The notes: generated from the sequence alone by a model not told the origin. 42,425 bases of DNA from Cytophagaceae bacterium (GCA_025454925.1 JALONM010000030.1:1-42425); one strand, 5' to 3'. Shown: positions 25,810 to 36,782, counted from the first letter of the stretch. Numbers and translations are program-made.

Positions 25810-28800
25810 ATGCAGAAAATTTACATGAACATTATTTTTATTTGGGGAATGTTGTTGTTTATCCCCGGCTTGGCTCAACCTGTCCGGGAAGGCGCTGTAA
25901 CTATAAATTCGGAAGGTCATTACGTTCAGATCAACCACGATGGGAATGGCAGCCTTGGTATTGAAAGTGTCGAATTCACCGTAGAATCCTGGATTTACGT
26001 TACTTCAAATATTAGTAACGATTTTAACTTTTTCAGATTTGTAAGTGGTGGTAAACAACTATCGGTTTCGTACCGTGGAGACGGCAACAAAAATTCCGAC
26101 CCTTGGGGGGTTGATACGCAAGGCCTTCCGGAATATGGAGGAGGGACAAAAGATGCTAATTGGTATCTTTCCTACAAAGGGGGGTATACTGCTCCTACAT
26201 TCCTTAACAAATGGCACCACGTAGCTGTGGTTGTTGGATTTAACAGTACGTTCTCCCTTTATATAGATGGACAGAACGCTATAAGCACAAGACTTACCAA
26301 AAGCGGAGGAAATATTGCTTCATTATTCCCATATAACGGAGATGGCAAATGTGAATTAGGAGGAACAGCCATTAACACCGGGCAAAAGGGAACGTTTTAT
26401 GCTTCTGAATTTCGTGTTTGGAATACAAAACTAACTGCCAGTGAAATTTCAAAGTATTACGATGAGGAAGTAAATAAGTCACACCCGAAATGGAACAATT
26501 TAATTCGATACTATCATTTCACAGAATCTTCAGGCACTGGATCCTCCAGGGTATTTGAAGACCGTTCCCCGGTTAGTGAATACGACGGAAGAGTTTCAGA
26601 TGCCTCTATGGGTATTACTACGGATCAAAGTCCGGCCATTAAGCCCCCTGCCTTTACAAGCAATGTATTCACTACTGCATTCACCGCTTCAGATTGTCAA
26701 CTTAGCAGTATTTCCTTGATATGGACCAACCTCCGGTCAGGAACGTTTGGATATCTTAATGCCAACGATGTTTGGTTTCAGGTTCGAAGAGAAGATGATA
26801 ATTCAGAAAAACATGCCGGTGCCGCCAATGCTTCTTCTGATGCTGCGGTGGGAGAAGGAGATAAAAAAAGATACAAACTAAAAACTTATTGGTCTGTAAA
26901 AGGAACACTGGTCTATTCAGACGATGAAATGTGGAGCGATTATGGAACAATAAAAATGCAATACCAAGCACCCATTGCGATAAACGCCAGTACAAGTAGC
27001 TGCGATAAAAGCATTACGCTGGAGTGGTCTGCTGCAGATGGTAATCCTCCTTATTGGACCATCGAACGTTCGACGTCGGCAAGTTTTGCTTCCTCCATTA
27101 CTACCATGACTTCTACCTTGGCAGGAACAAATTCAACCTATACGATGGCGAATCAGCCTGTTGAAACGAATTTGTATTACCGGGTTCGAGCCAGTGGGAA
27201 TGATGTAAACGGTTGTTTGGTTGGTGCGGTGAATTCAGCCATCGCAACGGGCTTTACGTCAAAACCACCGCTGGCTCCTTCCAACATGAGCCTTACTCAA
27301 AATCTTGTTACCAAAACAATACATGTAACATGGACTAATCCATCAGGGAACAACGCCGATAGTTGGATCATAAAGCGCAAAAAATTTGATGGCACGGATG
27401 AAGTAACGTTTACTACTGCGTTAGGTGTTACCCATTTTTCGGATTCGGATTTACAACTCTGCCAGACGTATAGCTATAGTATTGCCGCCGTAAACGAATG
27501 TGCCGCAGAGGGGGTATATGCAACCACCGACCTAACCGGAAATGTTAGCACCGACTTATCCAATGCCATTTCCAGCATGACCGCCACCAAGGGATATTTA
27601 CCCGATGCAGTACAGTTAGAATGGTCGCTGAATGGAAGTTTATCGAACATAGACCGTTTCCGTATTTTTCGATCAAGAGCAGATCAGAATAATTTCAGCT
27701 TGTTAAAAATTTTAGATAACGATCTTACGTACTTAGACGAAACTGCCATTGGAGGCGTATTCTACAATTATAAAGTAGTAGGAGAAGCTGCTTGCGAATC
27801 GAATACCATTTATACCAACGAAGGCATTGATATGGGATTTGTTGTCCCATTTGGAGTAGCAAACGGACATGTTGAATATGCAGGAGGAAATCCGGTAGAA
27901 AATGTTACGATTGATTTCACGCGACAGAGTGGAAATTCCGGACATAGTCTGACTTTCAACGGTACTTCATATATCACAACCGGAAAATCTATCCGGGAGC
28001 TTGGACCTTCTTCTTTCACTATGGAAGCATGGATAAAAACCACTTGCACCCGATGCGGCATCCTTGGTAAATCAGATCTTGACAATACCTGGGAGTCGGG
28101 CGAAAAAAGTTTTTACCTTGACATCAGTGGACGACCTTCATTTGTAGGCAATGGATCCGGCTATATTACCGGAAGTGTGCCGGTGAACGACGATAACTGG
28201 CATCATATCGCCGTAACTTGGGATAAGACCGGAAGTAAGCGCGCTATGTATGTGGATGGCGCTGCTGTTGGCCTGGCCACAGCTACGTATAGTGGAAGCC
28301 AGAGTGATGCGGCATTTACTTTCCAGCTCGGTCGTCAGAATAATCCTGTTTCGGTCACAGAAGCCCTGAATCATTTCACTGGAGAAATGGATGAAATACG
28401 CATCTGGAACAATTCGAGATCTGCCGATCAAATTAAATTGAATTTCAACCGGGTCATCAACGGCTCAGAACCTGGACTATTGGCGTATTGGCGTTGTGAC
28501 GAAGGTTTTGGAAATAAAATCTTCGATGCCTCTTCCTCCGATAATCTGTTTCATAAACATGATGGCACCTTTTTTTCCAACGGGGTTTCTTTCAGTACTG
28601 ATATTCCATCAAACAACCAGCTAGGTATACGAGGCCTTACTAATGAATTCGGTGATTATACGATTCAATATATCCCCTACAAATCCGGAGGAGAAATATT
28701 TAAGGTTACACCTTCCTTGGGTCAACATGCATTCCAACCTTCTTCCCGAACAGTATTCATCGGGGACGGTGCACAAACACAGAATGGACTGGACTTCAAT

Positions 28801-31800
28801 GATATTTCATCCTTTACTGTAACAGGAAAAGTAACGTACTATAACAGTCAGGTACCTGTAGAAGGGGCCACTATTCTGGTCGATGGAAAAGAATCGATAG
28901 GGATCGACAACAAAGTAATCCGCAGCGATGCGGAAGGAAATTATTCCGTGAAAGTACCTATTGGGAAACATTTTATTTCTGTAAAAAAAGAAAAGCATAT
29001 TTTTTCTCAAGGACATTTCCCTCCCCTCGATGCTTACGGAGCCATCACGCTGCATGAATTTACCGAAAATATAAGCGTTAATTTTATAGACAGCACCAAA
29101 ATAAAAGTTGCCGGAAGACTGGTAGGTGGAAATCGGGAAGGTGAAAAAATACTTGGTTTTGATTTGTCGACGAATAACGTCGGAACTGCGGATCTTGAAT
29201 TTAAACTTTTAAAGGAAGGATATGATCTGGACCTGAGTAATCCTGGCATCTTCGACAAAATTTCCATGAGTACAGATCCCGTTTCCGGAGAATATGAACT
29301 TTGGATGATTCCTGAAAAATGGGTGGTAACCAAAGCCGGCAATGCGAAATATTTTGTAGCACCGGAGGATCTTTCAACGATTGATCTTTCTGGATCTCTT
29401 ACTCCAGTGACTGTAAGCACGGTGGTAAATGCCGTCACTTCCCAGTATGAATATCATCATAAATTAAATTTTATTATTCGAGAGAAACCAAGTATTCAGG
29501 TCTCTAATGCCGATGGATCAGATTTTAAAGGAGACCATGAAATTGTAATCATTGACCAAGCCACAGGCATTCCAGATACCTTGGACATTTTAGCGGGTGG
29601 ATATTTTGATTTTCCTGTTTTTCAAATGGGAAAATCCTACTCAGCAAGAGTTAGTGTTTTTGAATATTATGCCAACGAAACACATCCGAATGGTGCAGTG
29701 ATTGATCGGGTTCCTGTAAAAGATGCCGAGGTATCGATAGTAAATAATTTAATGGTTAATCCAGTACCCGTTTCTGGTAAAACAGATTCCAAGGGAGAAT
29801 TTTTGCATCCATTCAAAGGAGGTATTCCATCTCTTAGTTCAAACGGAACTAACTCGTATACACAAACGATGGAAGTATATGTACATGTAGAAGGTTCGCA
29901 ATATACATGGACGGAGGATGGAGAAATATATCGTGCCTATGTATTAGGGTCCAAATCCCAATCCGGCACTGATTTTATAACCTATGGTCCGGAAATTCCG
30001 GAAATGGTGCTGAGAGATCCACCAGGGTCGAACAGTTATGCGTACATCGAAAAAGGATCTACGTTTTCTAGCACCAGCGGATATACCATGTCCACGAGTT
30101 CTGCAACTTCGCTGGATTATACCACTTCCACAGGTGTGCGATTTGGGATAGGTGGAAGTATTACAGGACCATTGGTAGAATCGAACTACATACAAGATGC
30201 ACAGTACGGCATTGGCATTACCAGCGAATTTAACAAAGAAGGAAATTTTACCCGGACATGGTCGTTTAACAAACGCATTGCAACCAGTGCTGATCCGGAA
30301 GATGTGGGCGCAGACGCCGATTTATACATTGGAAAAGGAACAAATTTCTTTATGTCCAAATCCCACAATTTAAAAATTTTACCGCGTCAATATTGCATCA
30401 ACAAAGGCTTGACCTATTATGAAACGAATAAGCCTTATGTAATTGCAATCATGGAAGGAATCGTCATGGACGACCAGTCTACCACGTTTTTTGTTTACTC
30501 ACAAAAACATATTTTATATGAACTAATTCCGGAGCTGATCAACTTGAGAGACCGGCAGTTTTTAAAGCCACAATATGTTAGCATGCTTTTGCCTTCGCAC
30601 AAAGACTTCGGATTAAGCAACGACGATCCGGATTTAAGTGTGCCTGTTTCATATACTTTTACCCCATCTCAAGTGGGTGAGATGGACTCCGTTGCCTTTC
30701 TCAATCAACAGATAGGCATCTGGATTGGTATGATTGGTATTAACGAGATGGAGAAAGCAAAAGCTACCGTTGTTGACAATATTAGTATTGACGGATCCGC
30801 CGGAGCTTTCTCCAATGAAATCACCGAAACCCGAACCTCTGCGGATCAGTTTAAACGCTTTGGATCTGTCAAATTTTACAGCAATTCACAGGCAGGATAT
30901 TTATATTCAGGCGCAGGATTCACGATGAATTATAATAGCAATGCCGACTTCGGGCTAACTACATCCGGTTCCAATGCCATTACCAATCAGATAAAATTTG
31001 GATATGTCATTGACGAGCACGACGAAGGCGATTACTATAGTATTGATGTTAAAAAAAGCAAAGGAACTGTTTATGGATCCGTTCAGGAATTTTCGGTTTC
31101 CAAAGAAAATACGGAAGACTGGATGTCAAACCAACCGGCCTTGCAATATGGATTTGGGGCAGGCAGTCTAGTTTCTTCTGCAGGGTACTTTGCAGCGTTT
31201 AAATTTTTTGTTGGAAAGTCTACCGAAAAAGTTGCTGCTAACCGATCTGCCTATTTAGGGGCTGCATTCTTCGCCATTGATATGGCTACCCATGTAACCA
31301 AATTAGGCTTGGTAGCATCTCATCATGATGTCGATAATCTAAGCGGACTTGATTTTGATGTGTGCGGATTTTCTGTTTCGAGTCCCATTTTTTATACACG
31401 CGGCGGACAGAGCCGTTGTCCGCACGAGGGCATTAACGAATCTCTTTTTTATGTTAATGAACAAGACCGAACCGTTGAATTAAGCCGGGCTACCCTGCAA
31501 CGAGAAGTTCCGGTCATAGAGGTAGAGCAGTCCGTGCAAAATAATGTGCCTGAAAATGATGCTGCTGAATTCAAAATCATACTAAAAAATGAAAGTGAAT
31601 CCAACTCGAATCTTTGGTATGATATTTCATTGTTGGAATCTTCTAATCCCAATGGAGCCATTCTCCTGATTGACGGATTAAGTCCTGAACGATCATTCCT
31701 GATTCCTTCAGGTGGATCTGTTGTTAAAACTCTGACTTTACGAAAAGGAACTAATGCGGTATTTGAGTACGATAGTATTGGATTGATTTTGCATTCTCCA

Positions 31801-34800
31801 TGTCAATTTGACCCTTCCACCGTTCAACACGACATCGCGGATACGGTTTACATTAGTGCGCGTTTCATTCCGGCTTGTTCAAAAATTTCTCTTTCCTCGC
31901 ATCAGGAAAACTGGATAATCAATTACGAAAGTAATCAGCAAACTACCGTTACACTTTCGGGTTACAATCTGAATCTTAGCACCCTTTCCCGAATTGATTT
32001 TCAGTATAAATCTTTAAGCGGTTCAACCGTTACCGCCATGGCTTGGTTTAAAGACACCAACTCTGTTGCCTATACTACATACACCGGACCGAAAAAACAA
32101 TTGAGTCAATCAAGTTCCAGCTTTGTTTGGGACGTACGTGACCTCAGCGATAGAACCTACCAGTTGCGGGCGCGCGCCGTCTGCATGGATGGATCGGTAA
32201 GTGAAACACCTTTTGTAACTGGAATCATTGACCGCATTAGTCCTACCGTTTTTGGAACACCCAGTCCGGGAGACGGAATATGGAGTCCTGGAGAGAACAT
32301 TTCTATCACGTACAATGAAACACTTGAAGCGGGTTTGCTAAGGGATCACTCGGTGCATGTGCGAAGCAAATTAAATGGTGCGGCAGTTTCTCATGGAACC
32401 TCGTTGCGATTTAATGGCAGTACTCAATACGCGCGCATTCCATCTGTAGCCCTGCGCGATAAATCCTTTACCATAGAATTTTGGTTGAAACGCGAAGCAG
32501 GTGCTTCGGGTACAGTATTGGCAAAAGGCCACGAACAGGAACAATTATCCTTTTCCTTTCTTGCCGATGAACGCATACGAATTAAAATCGGAGAAGCCGA
32601 TTTTACTGTCAATCCCTCGCCCTTCTATATCGGTACGCATCCTGTCAATGCCTGGCATCATTGGGCCCTTAGCATGAACCAAGAATCCAACGTCCTTTCG
32701 CTTATGCTCGACGATATCGTTGTGCATTCCGAATCCGATGTGTCATTTAATCCCAACTCAGCCGACGAACTATACCTGGCACGTTCCGTAAATGCGGACG
32801 AATATCTGGCAGCTCAGTTACATGAACTTCGTATTTGGGAAAAAGCACTACTTTTATCTGAAGTAGTATCGAACATGAATGCTTCGCTGGGCGGTTCGGA
32901 ATTAGGCCTCTATGGATATTGGCCTGCAGAGGAGGGGCGCGGTACGCTCGCCTTGGATAAAACTGCTGGAAGGCATATGCAAGTAGTGGCTCAGTGGGAA
33001 TTATATCCAGGAAGTGAAGCCATTCAATTCAACGGAAGCAATCAATACCTCTCCTTAGATGGAAGGAATGCCAACATCAATAAAGACACTGATTTTACTA
33101 TCGAATTCTGGTTTAAAGGAACAACGCCTGCTTCCACCCGAACGTTGTTTTCTTCCGGAAGAGGCGATTTAAGCGACACACTTGCTGCCAATGCAGCTCT
33201 TGCTTTATCGATACAAGTCAATAGCAGTGGATTTTTGCAAGTGGTTTCCGGAGGAGTAATTTTCCCAGCGACAAGCATCAATTATTTCGATTCGAATTGG
33301 CACCATTTTGCATGGGTGGTTGCCCGCAATGCAAGCTCCCGTTCCTATGTAGATGGAGTTTTGCAAAAATCCAGCAGCCCGAATAGTATTCAAGGGCTGG
33401 GTGGAGCCACTGTATGGCTGGGAGCCAGAGGATTTAAGACAGATCCGCTTACTTCCAGTATTGATCAGTACTTTCAAGGTTCCATTGATGAATTCAGAAT
33501 TTGGAATTCAGCCAGAAGCATGGATTTTCTGAACAGCTATAGGAATAATAAACTTCAGGGAACCGAGGAAGGATTGCTTCTCTATTATCCATTTGAAGAA
33601 TATACCGAAGTTATGGGAACGTTGATCCGATCCAGCAGTTTGTCTGACAAAGCAACAGGGCCAGGCTTGTTCCCTTCGAACAACGCCCTTGCCAACGGAG
33701 GACCGGTATTTGTTTCCGGAGCTACCATCAGAGATGTTCGACCGCTCCAGGATATTCCTTTCGATCTGGTGATCAACAACGACAAAATTATCATCACACC
33801 ACTCATTGAAAAAAATAGAATTGAAGGTCAGATATTGGAAATACATGTGCAGGATGCTTACGATCTAAGAGGCAATAAGCAGCTATCCCCTGTAAGCTGG
33901 ACGGCCTATGTAGAACAAAACGAATTGGTGTGGCAGGAATCTTCTTTACACATCCAACATACCATTGGTTCTAGTTCTACCTTTACTGCCACATTGGTGA
34001 ATAAAGGAGGTCAGCAATATCATTATGTTCTCGAAAACTTACCGGCATGGCTGAATACAAATGCCTCCAGCGGAAGTATTTCTCCGAACTCTTCGAGGCA
34101 AATTACCTTTACGGTGCATGAAGGCTTACAGCCTGGTTATTACGAACAAGGGATAAACCTAAGCACGTATTTAAACTTCGATGAGAAGCTAATGGTAAAA
34201 GTGAATGCCCTGGCAACTCCTCCTGATTGGACTTTTGACCCAGGCAAATTTCAATACAACATGAATTTCTTCGGTCGACTTTTAATTGGTCAGGTGCCAT
34301 CTTCGGATGTGAATGATCAGGTGGCTGCTTACGCGGGCAATGAACTGCGTGGCGTCTCCAAGGTACAATACATTCCACAACTTGATGCATATCTTACATT
34401 CATTACCATTTACAGCCATCAGCAATCCGGAGAGAAAATTACTTTCAAGGTATGGGATGCCAGCCAAGGAAAACTTTATGAAGAAGTGAGTCCGGAATTA
34501 ATTTTCAATGCCAATGAGATAGTAGGAAGTTCGACCAATCCGCAAAACATAATAACAGGAAATGGCGTCGCTGCAAAAATTACGCTCAATCCAGGTTGGA
34601 ATTGGATATCCTTTAATCTTGAATCACAGAAGCTCTCGAACATCGATTCATTATTTAACAACCTTGGCACAAGTGGTGATCTGGTAAAAGGACAATCTGC
34701 ATTCGATAGTTATGATCCATCCATTGGTTGGTACGGCAATCTTACTTTTACCAATGGAATTCAGGTGCCTGAAATGTACAAAGTTTATTTAAAAAACGGG

Positions 34801-35709
34801 GGCACACTTTCATACAGCGGAACACCCGTAAATACAGCTGCTACTACCATTCCAATCAAAAAAGGATGGAACTTTTTAGGCTATACCCCGCAAGTAAGCA
34901 TGACGGTGAGAGAGGCATTGGTCGGTCTTCAGCCTGCTTCGGGAGATGTGATAAAAAGTCAGAATAAGTTTGCCATGTACGACCAAGTGCTGGGTTGGAT
35001 CGGTTCTTTGCAAACGCTGAAGCCTAATGAAGGATATATGCTTTCATTTAGTAGCAATACCAGCTTTCAATATCCGGAAAAAGGATCTTTGTCGATGCGT
35101 GTTGCTGAAGACCAAGGAAACGGGATTCCGCAAGAATGGTTCCATACCATGCAACACTTTGCCGATAACATGACTATCGTTGCAGAAGTTGAACGTGCTG
35201 AGTATCCCTTGCAAACGGAAGATGACATCTTGCTGGTGCTTGCAGGCGATGAACCAAGAGGCTATGCTAATGCTTATGATCCTGGAACGGGAAAAATTCT
35301 TTACTTCCTTAACATTGCCGGCGCAGGAAACTCCGAGCTTCGACTTGCCTTTTACAATAAGACAAGCGGAACGCTGAGACCATGTGAAAATGTACTTCGC
35401 TTTCAGCCTAATGCCATCATAGGATCCACTGTAAGTCCATATCCTTTGCGTTTGCCAGCGGCAGGAGAAAAATTTGGATTGGAATCTTTTCTAATCATCC
35501 CCAACCCCTGTCGGGAAGACATCCACGTGTACACCGGCTGTACCAAAGCTACTGTTCACATCTACAATGCACTGGGCATACAAGTATATGGCCAGGAATG
35601 CGAAGAATTGCTGCACCTAACGCTTCCGGAATTCATGTTGCCTGGAATGTATACCATATCCATACAAAGCGAATGTGGCACGTATTCAAAACCATTGATC
35701 AAATATTAA
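25810..35709 (+). CDS. Giant LamG-rich T9SS surface protein (~3,300 residues)
   Basis: The ATG at 25810 gives 3,299 residues with signal peptide IIFIWGMLLFIPGLAQ; an earlier in-frame TTG is unlikely. In order: LamG-like jellyroll 1 (~30-235), fibronectin-III-like repeats (~290-690), LamG 2 (~715-900), a carboxypeptidase-regulatory-like domain (~1000-1060), a ~1,000-residue region I cannot assign, the start of a Big_5-like Ig domain (~2140), LamG 3 (~2190-2370), LamG 4 (~2400-2590), the end of the Ig domain (~2640-2690), a BACON-like domain (LPAWLNTNASSGSISPNSSR), module 1 (~2805-2905), two GWNWIS/GWNFLG repeats (~2927-3090), module 2 (~3095-3215) and a T9SS type A tail (FLIIPNPCREDIHVY). It is probably a secreted adhesin or glycan-binding protein. 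It starts a three-gene cluster. Confidence 0.9.
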   Translation: MQKIYMNIIFIWGMLLFIPGLAQPVREGAVTINSEGHYVQINHDGNGSLGIESVEFTVESWIYVTSNISNDFNFFRFVSGGKQLSVSYRGDGNKNSDPWGVDTQGLPEYGGGTKDANWYLSYKGGYTAPTFLNKWHHVAVVVGFNSTFSLYIDGQNAISTRLTKSGGNIASLFPYNGDGKCELGGTAINTGQKGTFYASEFRVWNTKLTASEISKYYDEEVNKSHPKWNNLIRYYHFTESSGTGSSRVFEDRSPVSEYDGRVSDASMGITTDQSPAIKPPAFTSNVFTTAFTASDCQLSSISLIWTNLRSGTFGYLNANDVWFQVRREDDNSEKHAGAANASSDAAVGEGDKKRYKLKTYWSVKGTLVYSDDEMWSDYGTIKMQYQAPIAINASTSSCDKSITLEWSAADGNPPYWTIERSTSASFASSITTMTSTLAGTNSTYTMANQPVETNLYYRVRASGNDVNGCLVGAVNSAIATGFTSKPPLAPSNMSLTQNLVTKTIHVTWTNPSGNNADSWIIKRKKFDGTDEVTFTTALGVTHFSDSDLQLCQTYSYSIAAVNECAAEGVYATTDLTGNVSTDLSNAISSMTATKGYLPDAVQLEWSLNGSLSNIDRFRIFRSRADQNNFSLLKILDNDLTYLDETAIGGVFYNYKVVGEAACESNTIYTNEGIDMGFVVPFGVANGHVEYAGGNPVENVTIDFTRQSGNSGHSLTFNGTSYITTGKSIRELGPSSFTMEAWIKTTCTRCGILGKSDLDNTWESGEKSFYLDISGRPSFVGNGSGYITGSVPVNDDNWHHIAVTWDKTGSKRAMYVDGAAVGLATATYSGSQSDAAFTFQLGRQNNPVSVTEALNHFTGEMDEIRIWNNSRSADQIKLNFNRVINGSEPGLLAYWRCDEGFGNKIFDASSSDNLFHKHDGTFFSNGVSFSTDIPSNNQLGIRGLTNEFGDYTIQYIPYKSGGEIFKVTPSLGQHAFQPSSRTVFIGDGAQTQNGLDFNDISSFTVTGKVTYYNSQVPVEGATILVDGKESIGIDNKVIRSDAEGNYSVKVPIGKHFISVKKEKHIFSQGHFPPLDAYGAITLHEFTENISVNFIDSTKIKVAGRLVGGNREGEKILGFDLSTNNVGTADLEFKLLKEGYDLDLSNPGIFDKISMSTDPVSGEYELWMIPEKWVVTKAGNAKYFVAPEDLSTIDLSGSLTPVTVSTVVNAVTSQYEYHHKLNFIIREKPSIQVSNADGSDFKGDHEIVIIDQATGIPDTLDILAGGYFDFPVFQMGKSYSARVSVFEYYANETHPNGAVIDRVPVKDAEVSIVNNLMVNPVPVSGKTDSKGEFLHPFKGGIPSLSSNGTNSYTQTMEVYVHVEGSQYTWTEDGEIYRAYVLGSKSQSGTDFITYGPEIPEMVLRDPPGSNSYAYIEKGSTFSSTSGYTMSTSSATSLDYTTSTGVRFGIGGSITGPLVESNYIQDAQYGIGITSEFNKEGNFTRTWSFNKRIATSADPEDVGADADLYIGKGTNFFMSKSHNLKILPRQYCINKGLTYYETNKPYVIAIMEGIVMDDQSTTFFVYSQKHILYELIPELINLRDRQFLKPQYVSMLLPSHKDFGLSNDDPDLSVPVSYTFTPSQVGEMDSVAFLNQQIGIWIGMIGINEMEKAKATVVDNISIDGSAGAFSNEITETRTSADQFKRFGSVKFYSNSQAGYLYSGAGFTMNYNSNADFGLTTSGSNAITNQIKFGYVIDEHDEGDYYSIDVKKSKGTVYGSVQEFSVSKENTEDWMSNQPALQYGFGAGSLVSSAGYFAAFKFFVGKSTEKVAANRSAYLGAAFFAIDMATHVTKLGLVASHHDVDNLSGLDFDVCGFSVSSPIFYTRGGQSRCPHEGINESLFYVNEQDRTVELSRATLQREVPVIEVEQSVQNNVPENDAAEFKIILKNESESNSNLWYDISLLESSNPNGAILLIDGLSPERSFLIPSGGSVVKTLTLRKGTNAVFEYDSIGLILHSPCQFDPSTVQHDIADTVYISARFIPACSKISLSSHQENWIINYESNQQTTVTLSGYNLNLSTLSRIDFQYKSLSGSTVTAMAWFKDTNSVAYTTYTGPKKQLSQSSSSFVWDVRDLSDRTYQLRARAVCMDGSVSETPFVTGIIDRISPTVFGTPSPGDGIWSPGENISITYNETLEAGLLRDHSVHVRSKLNGAAVSHGTSLRFNGSTQYARIPSVALRDKSFTIEFWLKREAGASGTVLAKGHEQEQLSFSFLADERIRIKIGEADFTVNPSPFYIGTHPVNAWHHWALSMNQESNVLSLMLDDIVVHSESDVSFNPNSADELYLARSVNADEYLAAQLHELRIWEKALLLSEVVSNMNASLGGSELGLYGYWPAEEGRGTLALDKTAGRHMQVVAQWELYPGSEAIQFNGSNQYLSLDGRNANINKDTDFTIEFWFKGTTPASTRTLFSSGRGDLSDTLAANAALALSIQVNSSGFLQVVSGGVIFPATSINYFDSNWHHFAWVVARNASSRSYVDGVLQKSSSPNSIQGLGGATVWLGARGFKTDPLTSSIDQYFQGSIDEFRIWNSARSMDFLNSYRNNKLQGTEEGLLLYYPFEEYTEVMGTLIRSSSLSDKATGPGLFPSNNALANGGPVFVSGATIRDVRPLQDIPFDLVINNDKIIITPLIEKNRIEGQILEIHVQDAYDLRGNKQLSPVSWTAYVEQNELVWQESSLHIQHTIGSSSTFTATLVNKGGQQYHYVLENLPAWLNTNASSGSISPNSSRQITFTVHEGLQPGYYEQGINLSTYLNFDEKLMVKVNALATPPDWTFDPGKFQYNMNFFGRLLIGQVPSSDVNDQVAAYAGNELRGVSKVQYIPQLDAYLTFITIYSHQQSGEKITFKVWDASQGKLYEEVSPELIFNANEIVGSSTNPQNIITGNGVAAKITLNPGWNWISFNLESQKLSNIDSLFNNLGTSGDLVKGQSAFDSYDPSIGWYGNLTFTNGIQVPEMYKVYLKNGGTLSYSGTPVNTAATTIPIKKGWNFLGYTPQVSMTVREALVGLQPASGDVIKSQNKFAMYDQVLGWIGSLQTLKPNEGYMLSFSSNTSFQYPEKGSLSMRVAEDQGNGIPQEWFHTMQHFADNMTIVAEVERAEYPLQTEDDILLVLAGDEPRGYANAYDPGTGKILYFLNIAGAGNSELRLAFYNKTSGTLRPCENVLRFQPNAIIGSTVSPYPLRLPAAGEKFGLESFLIIPNPCREDIHVYTGCTKATVHIYNALGIQVYGQECEELLHLTLPEFMLPGMYTISIQSECGTYSKPLIKY

Positions 35710-35715
35710 TCTATC

Positions 35716-35742
35716 GTTTACCCGGCCTGGCGCCGGGTAAAC
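35716..35742 (+). terminator. Intercistronic hairpin between the giant gene and its companion
   Basis: GTTTACCCGG (35716-35725) pairs perfectly with CCGGGTAAAC (35733-35742) around a 7-nt loop, followed only by TTTAA. It lies between the stop at 35709 and the ATG at 35760. A partial terminator or mRNA stabiliser would fit better than a full stop. Confidence 0.55.
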
Positions 35743-35759
35743 TTTAACCCTTGGTAACT

Positions 35760-36677
35760 ATGAAACTTATAGTAAATAAAATTTGGCTGCTGTTTGCATC
35801 GCTCATCATGCATGCCGCTGCGCCCAACTGGTTAGTAAATCCAAACGCTTACCAGTTTAGTATGAACATGACTGCCCTGGCTGAAATCGACGGCATCGAA
35901 TGTACGGATGAAAATGACCGAATTTCAGTATGGAAAAACAACGAGCTCAGAGGCACCGCGCAGGCCCTATTCGTACCCAATGCCAACCGGTACTTTTACT
36001 TTCTCACCGTGTATTCTAATGGAGGAAATGAAGAGCTGACCTACAGCTATTACGATGCCTCGGAAGATGAACTCGTGGAATTAAAAAATAAAGAACGATT
36101 TGTGTCCGATAAAATTCTGGGAAGTCTTTCAGCACCCTATGTATTCTCCAATCAATATGTTCTTCATTTTACCAGCTTTGGTTTTGTAGGAATTTCTACA
36201 CAAGCCAGCATAGATACTGTAACAAGAAAAATAAGGGTACAAGTGCCAGCCGGCACTAATACAGCTCAATTGACCGCACTCTACAGCTATGCGCATGCCC
36301 AATCGATAAGGGTGAATGGCATCGAACAACAGAACGGTTTTACACTTAATAACTTTAGTAATCCGGTGAGCTATGCTGTAACCACCATCCATCAAGTGAA
36401 TCAGACCTGGACAGTGGAGGTAAGCACTACGACCGGAATCGAGCGCACAAAAGAAGATGAGCTGTCCATATATCCGATCCCGGCAAAAGAGTTTTTATAC
36501 ATGGAACTTCCTGATCCTATAGAAGAAGTGCATCTATACGACGCGTCCGGTAATTTGGTATCAACCTTGAAAACTGAAAATAGAATTTCACTTCAAGGTT
36601 TGGCAAGCGGCATCTATACGTTGCGAATCCTTACCAGGCAAGGCATTTACATGCGTCCGTTTATCCATTTGGAATAG
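35760..36677 (+). CDS. T9SS companion protein sharing the giant protein's C-proximal module
   Basis: The ATG at 35760 gives 305 residues (a TTG nine bases upstream is in frame but unlikely). A signal peptide ends near MHAAAPNW. Residues about 20-120 repeat the module found twice in the giant neighbour: NWLVNPNAYQFSMNMTA, then DRISVWKNNELRGTAQ, YFLTVYSNGG and YYDASEDELVEL. A cadherin-like or Ig-like stretch follows (~135-220), then a T9SS type A tail (LSIYPIPAKEFLYMEL ... GLASGIYTLRI). Known pattern: this module is common in Bacteroidota T9SS proteins but I cannot give it a family name. The gene lies 50 bp after the giant one, so co-expression is likely unless the hairpin between them stops transcription. 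Confidence 0.82.
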   Translation: MKLIVNKIWLLFASLIMHAAAPNWLVNPNAYQFSMNMTALAEIDGIECTDENDRISVWKNNELRGTAQALFVPNANRYFYFLTVYSNGGNEELTYSYYDASEDELVELKNKERFVSDKILGSLSAPYVFSNQYVLHFTSFGFVGISTQASIDTVTRKIRVQVPAGTNTAQLTALYSYAHAQSIRVNGIEQQNGFTLNNFSNPVSYAVTTIHQVNQTWTVEVSTTTGIERTKEDELSIYPIPAKEFLYMELPDPIEEVHLYDASGNLVSTLKTENRISLQGLASGIYTLRILTRQGIYMRPFIHLE

Positions 36678-36782
36678 GTACTGCATTCAAAACAAGAACA
36701 TCATAAAGGCAAAGCGTACTACCCCTTCTTTAGAAAAATCAATTCAAGAAAAAATGTATCTTGCATACTTATCCGGTATACA

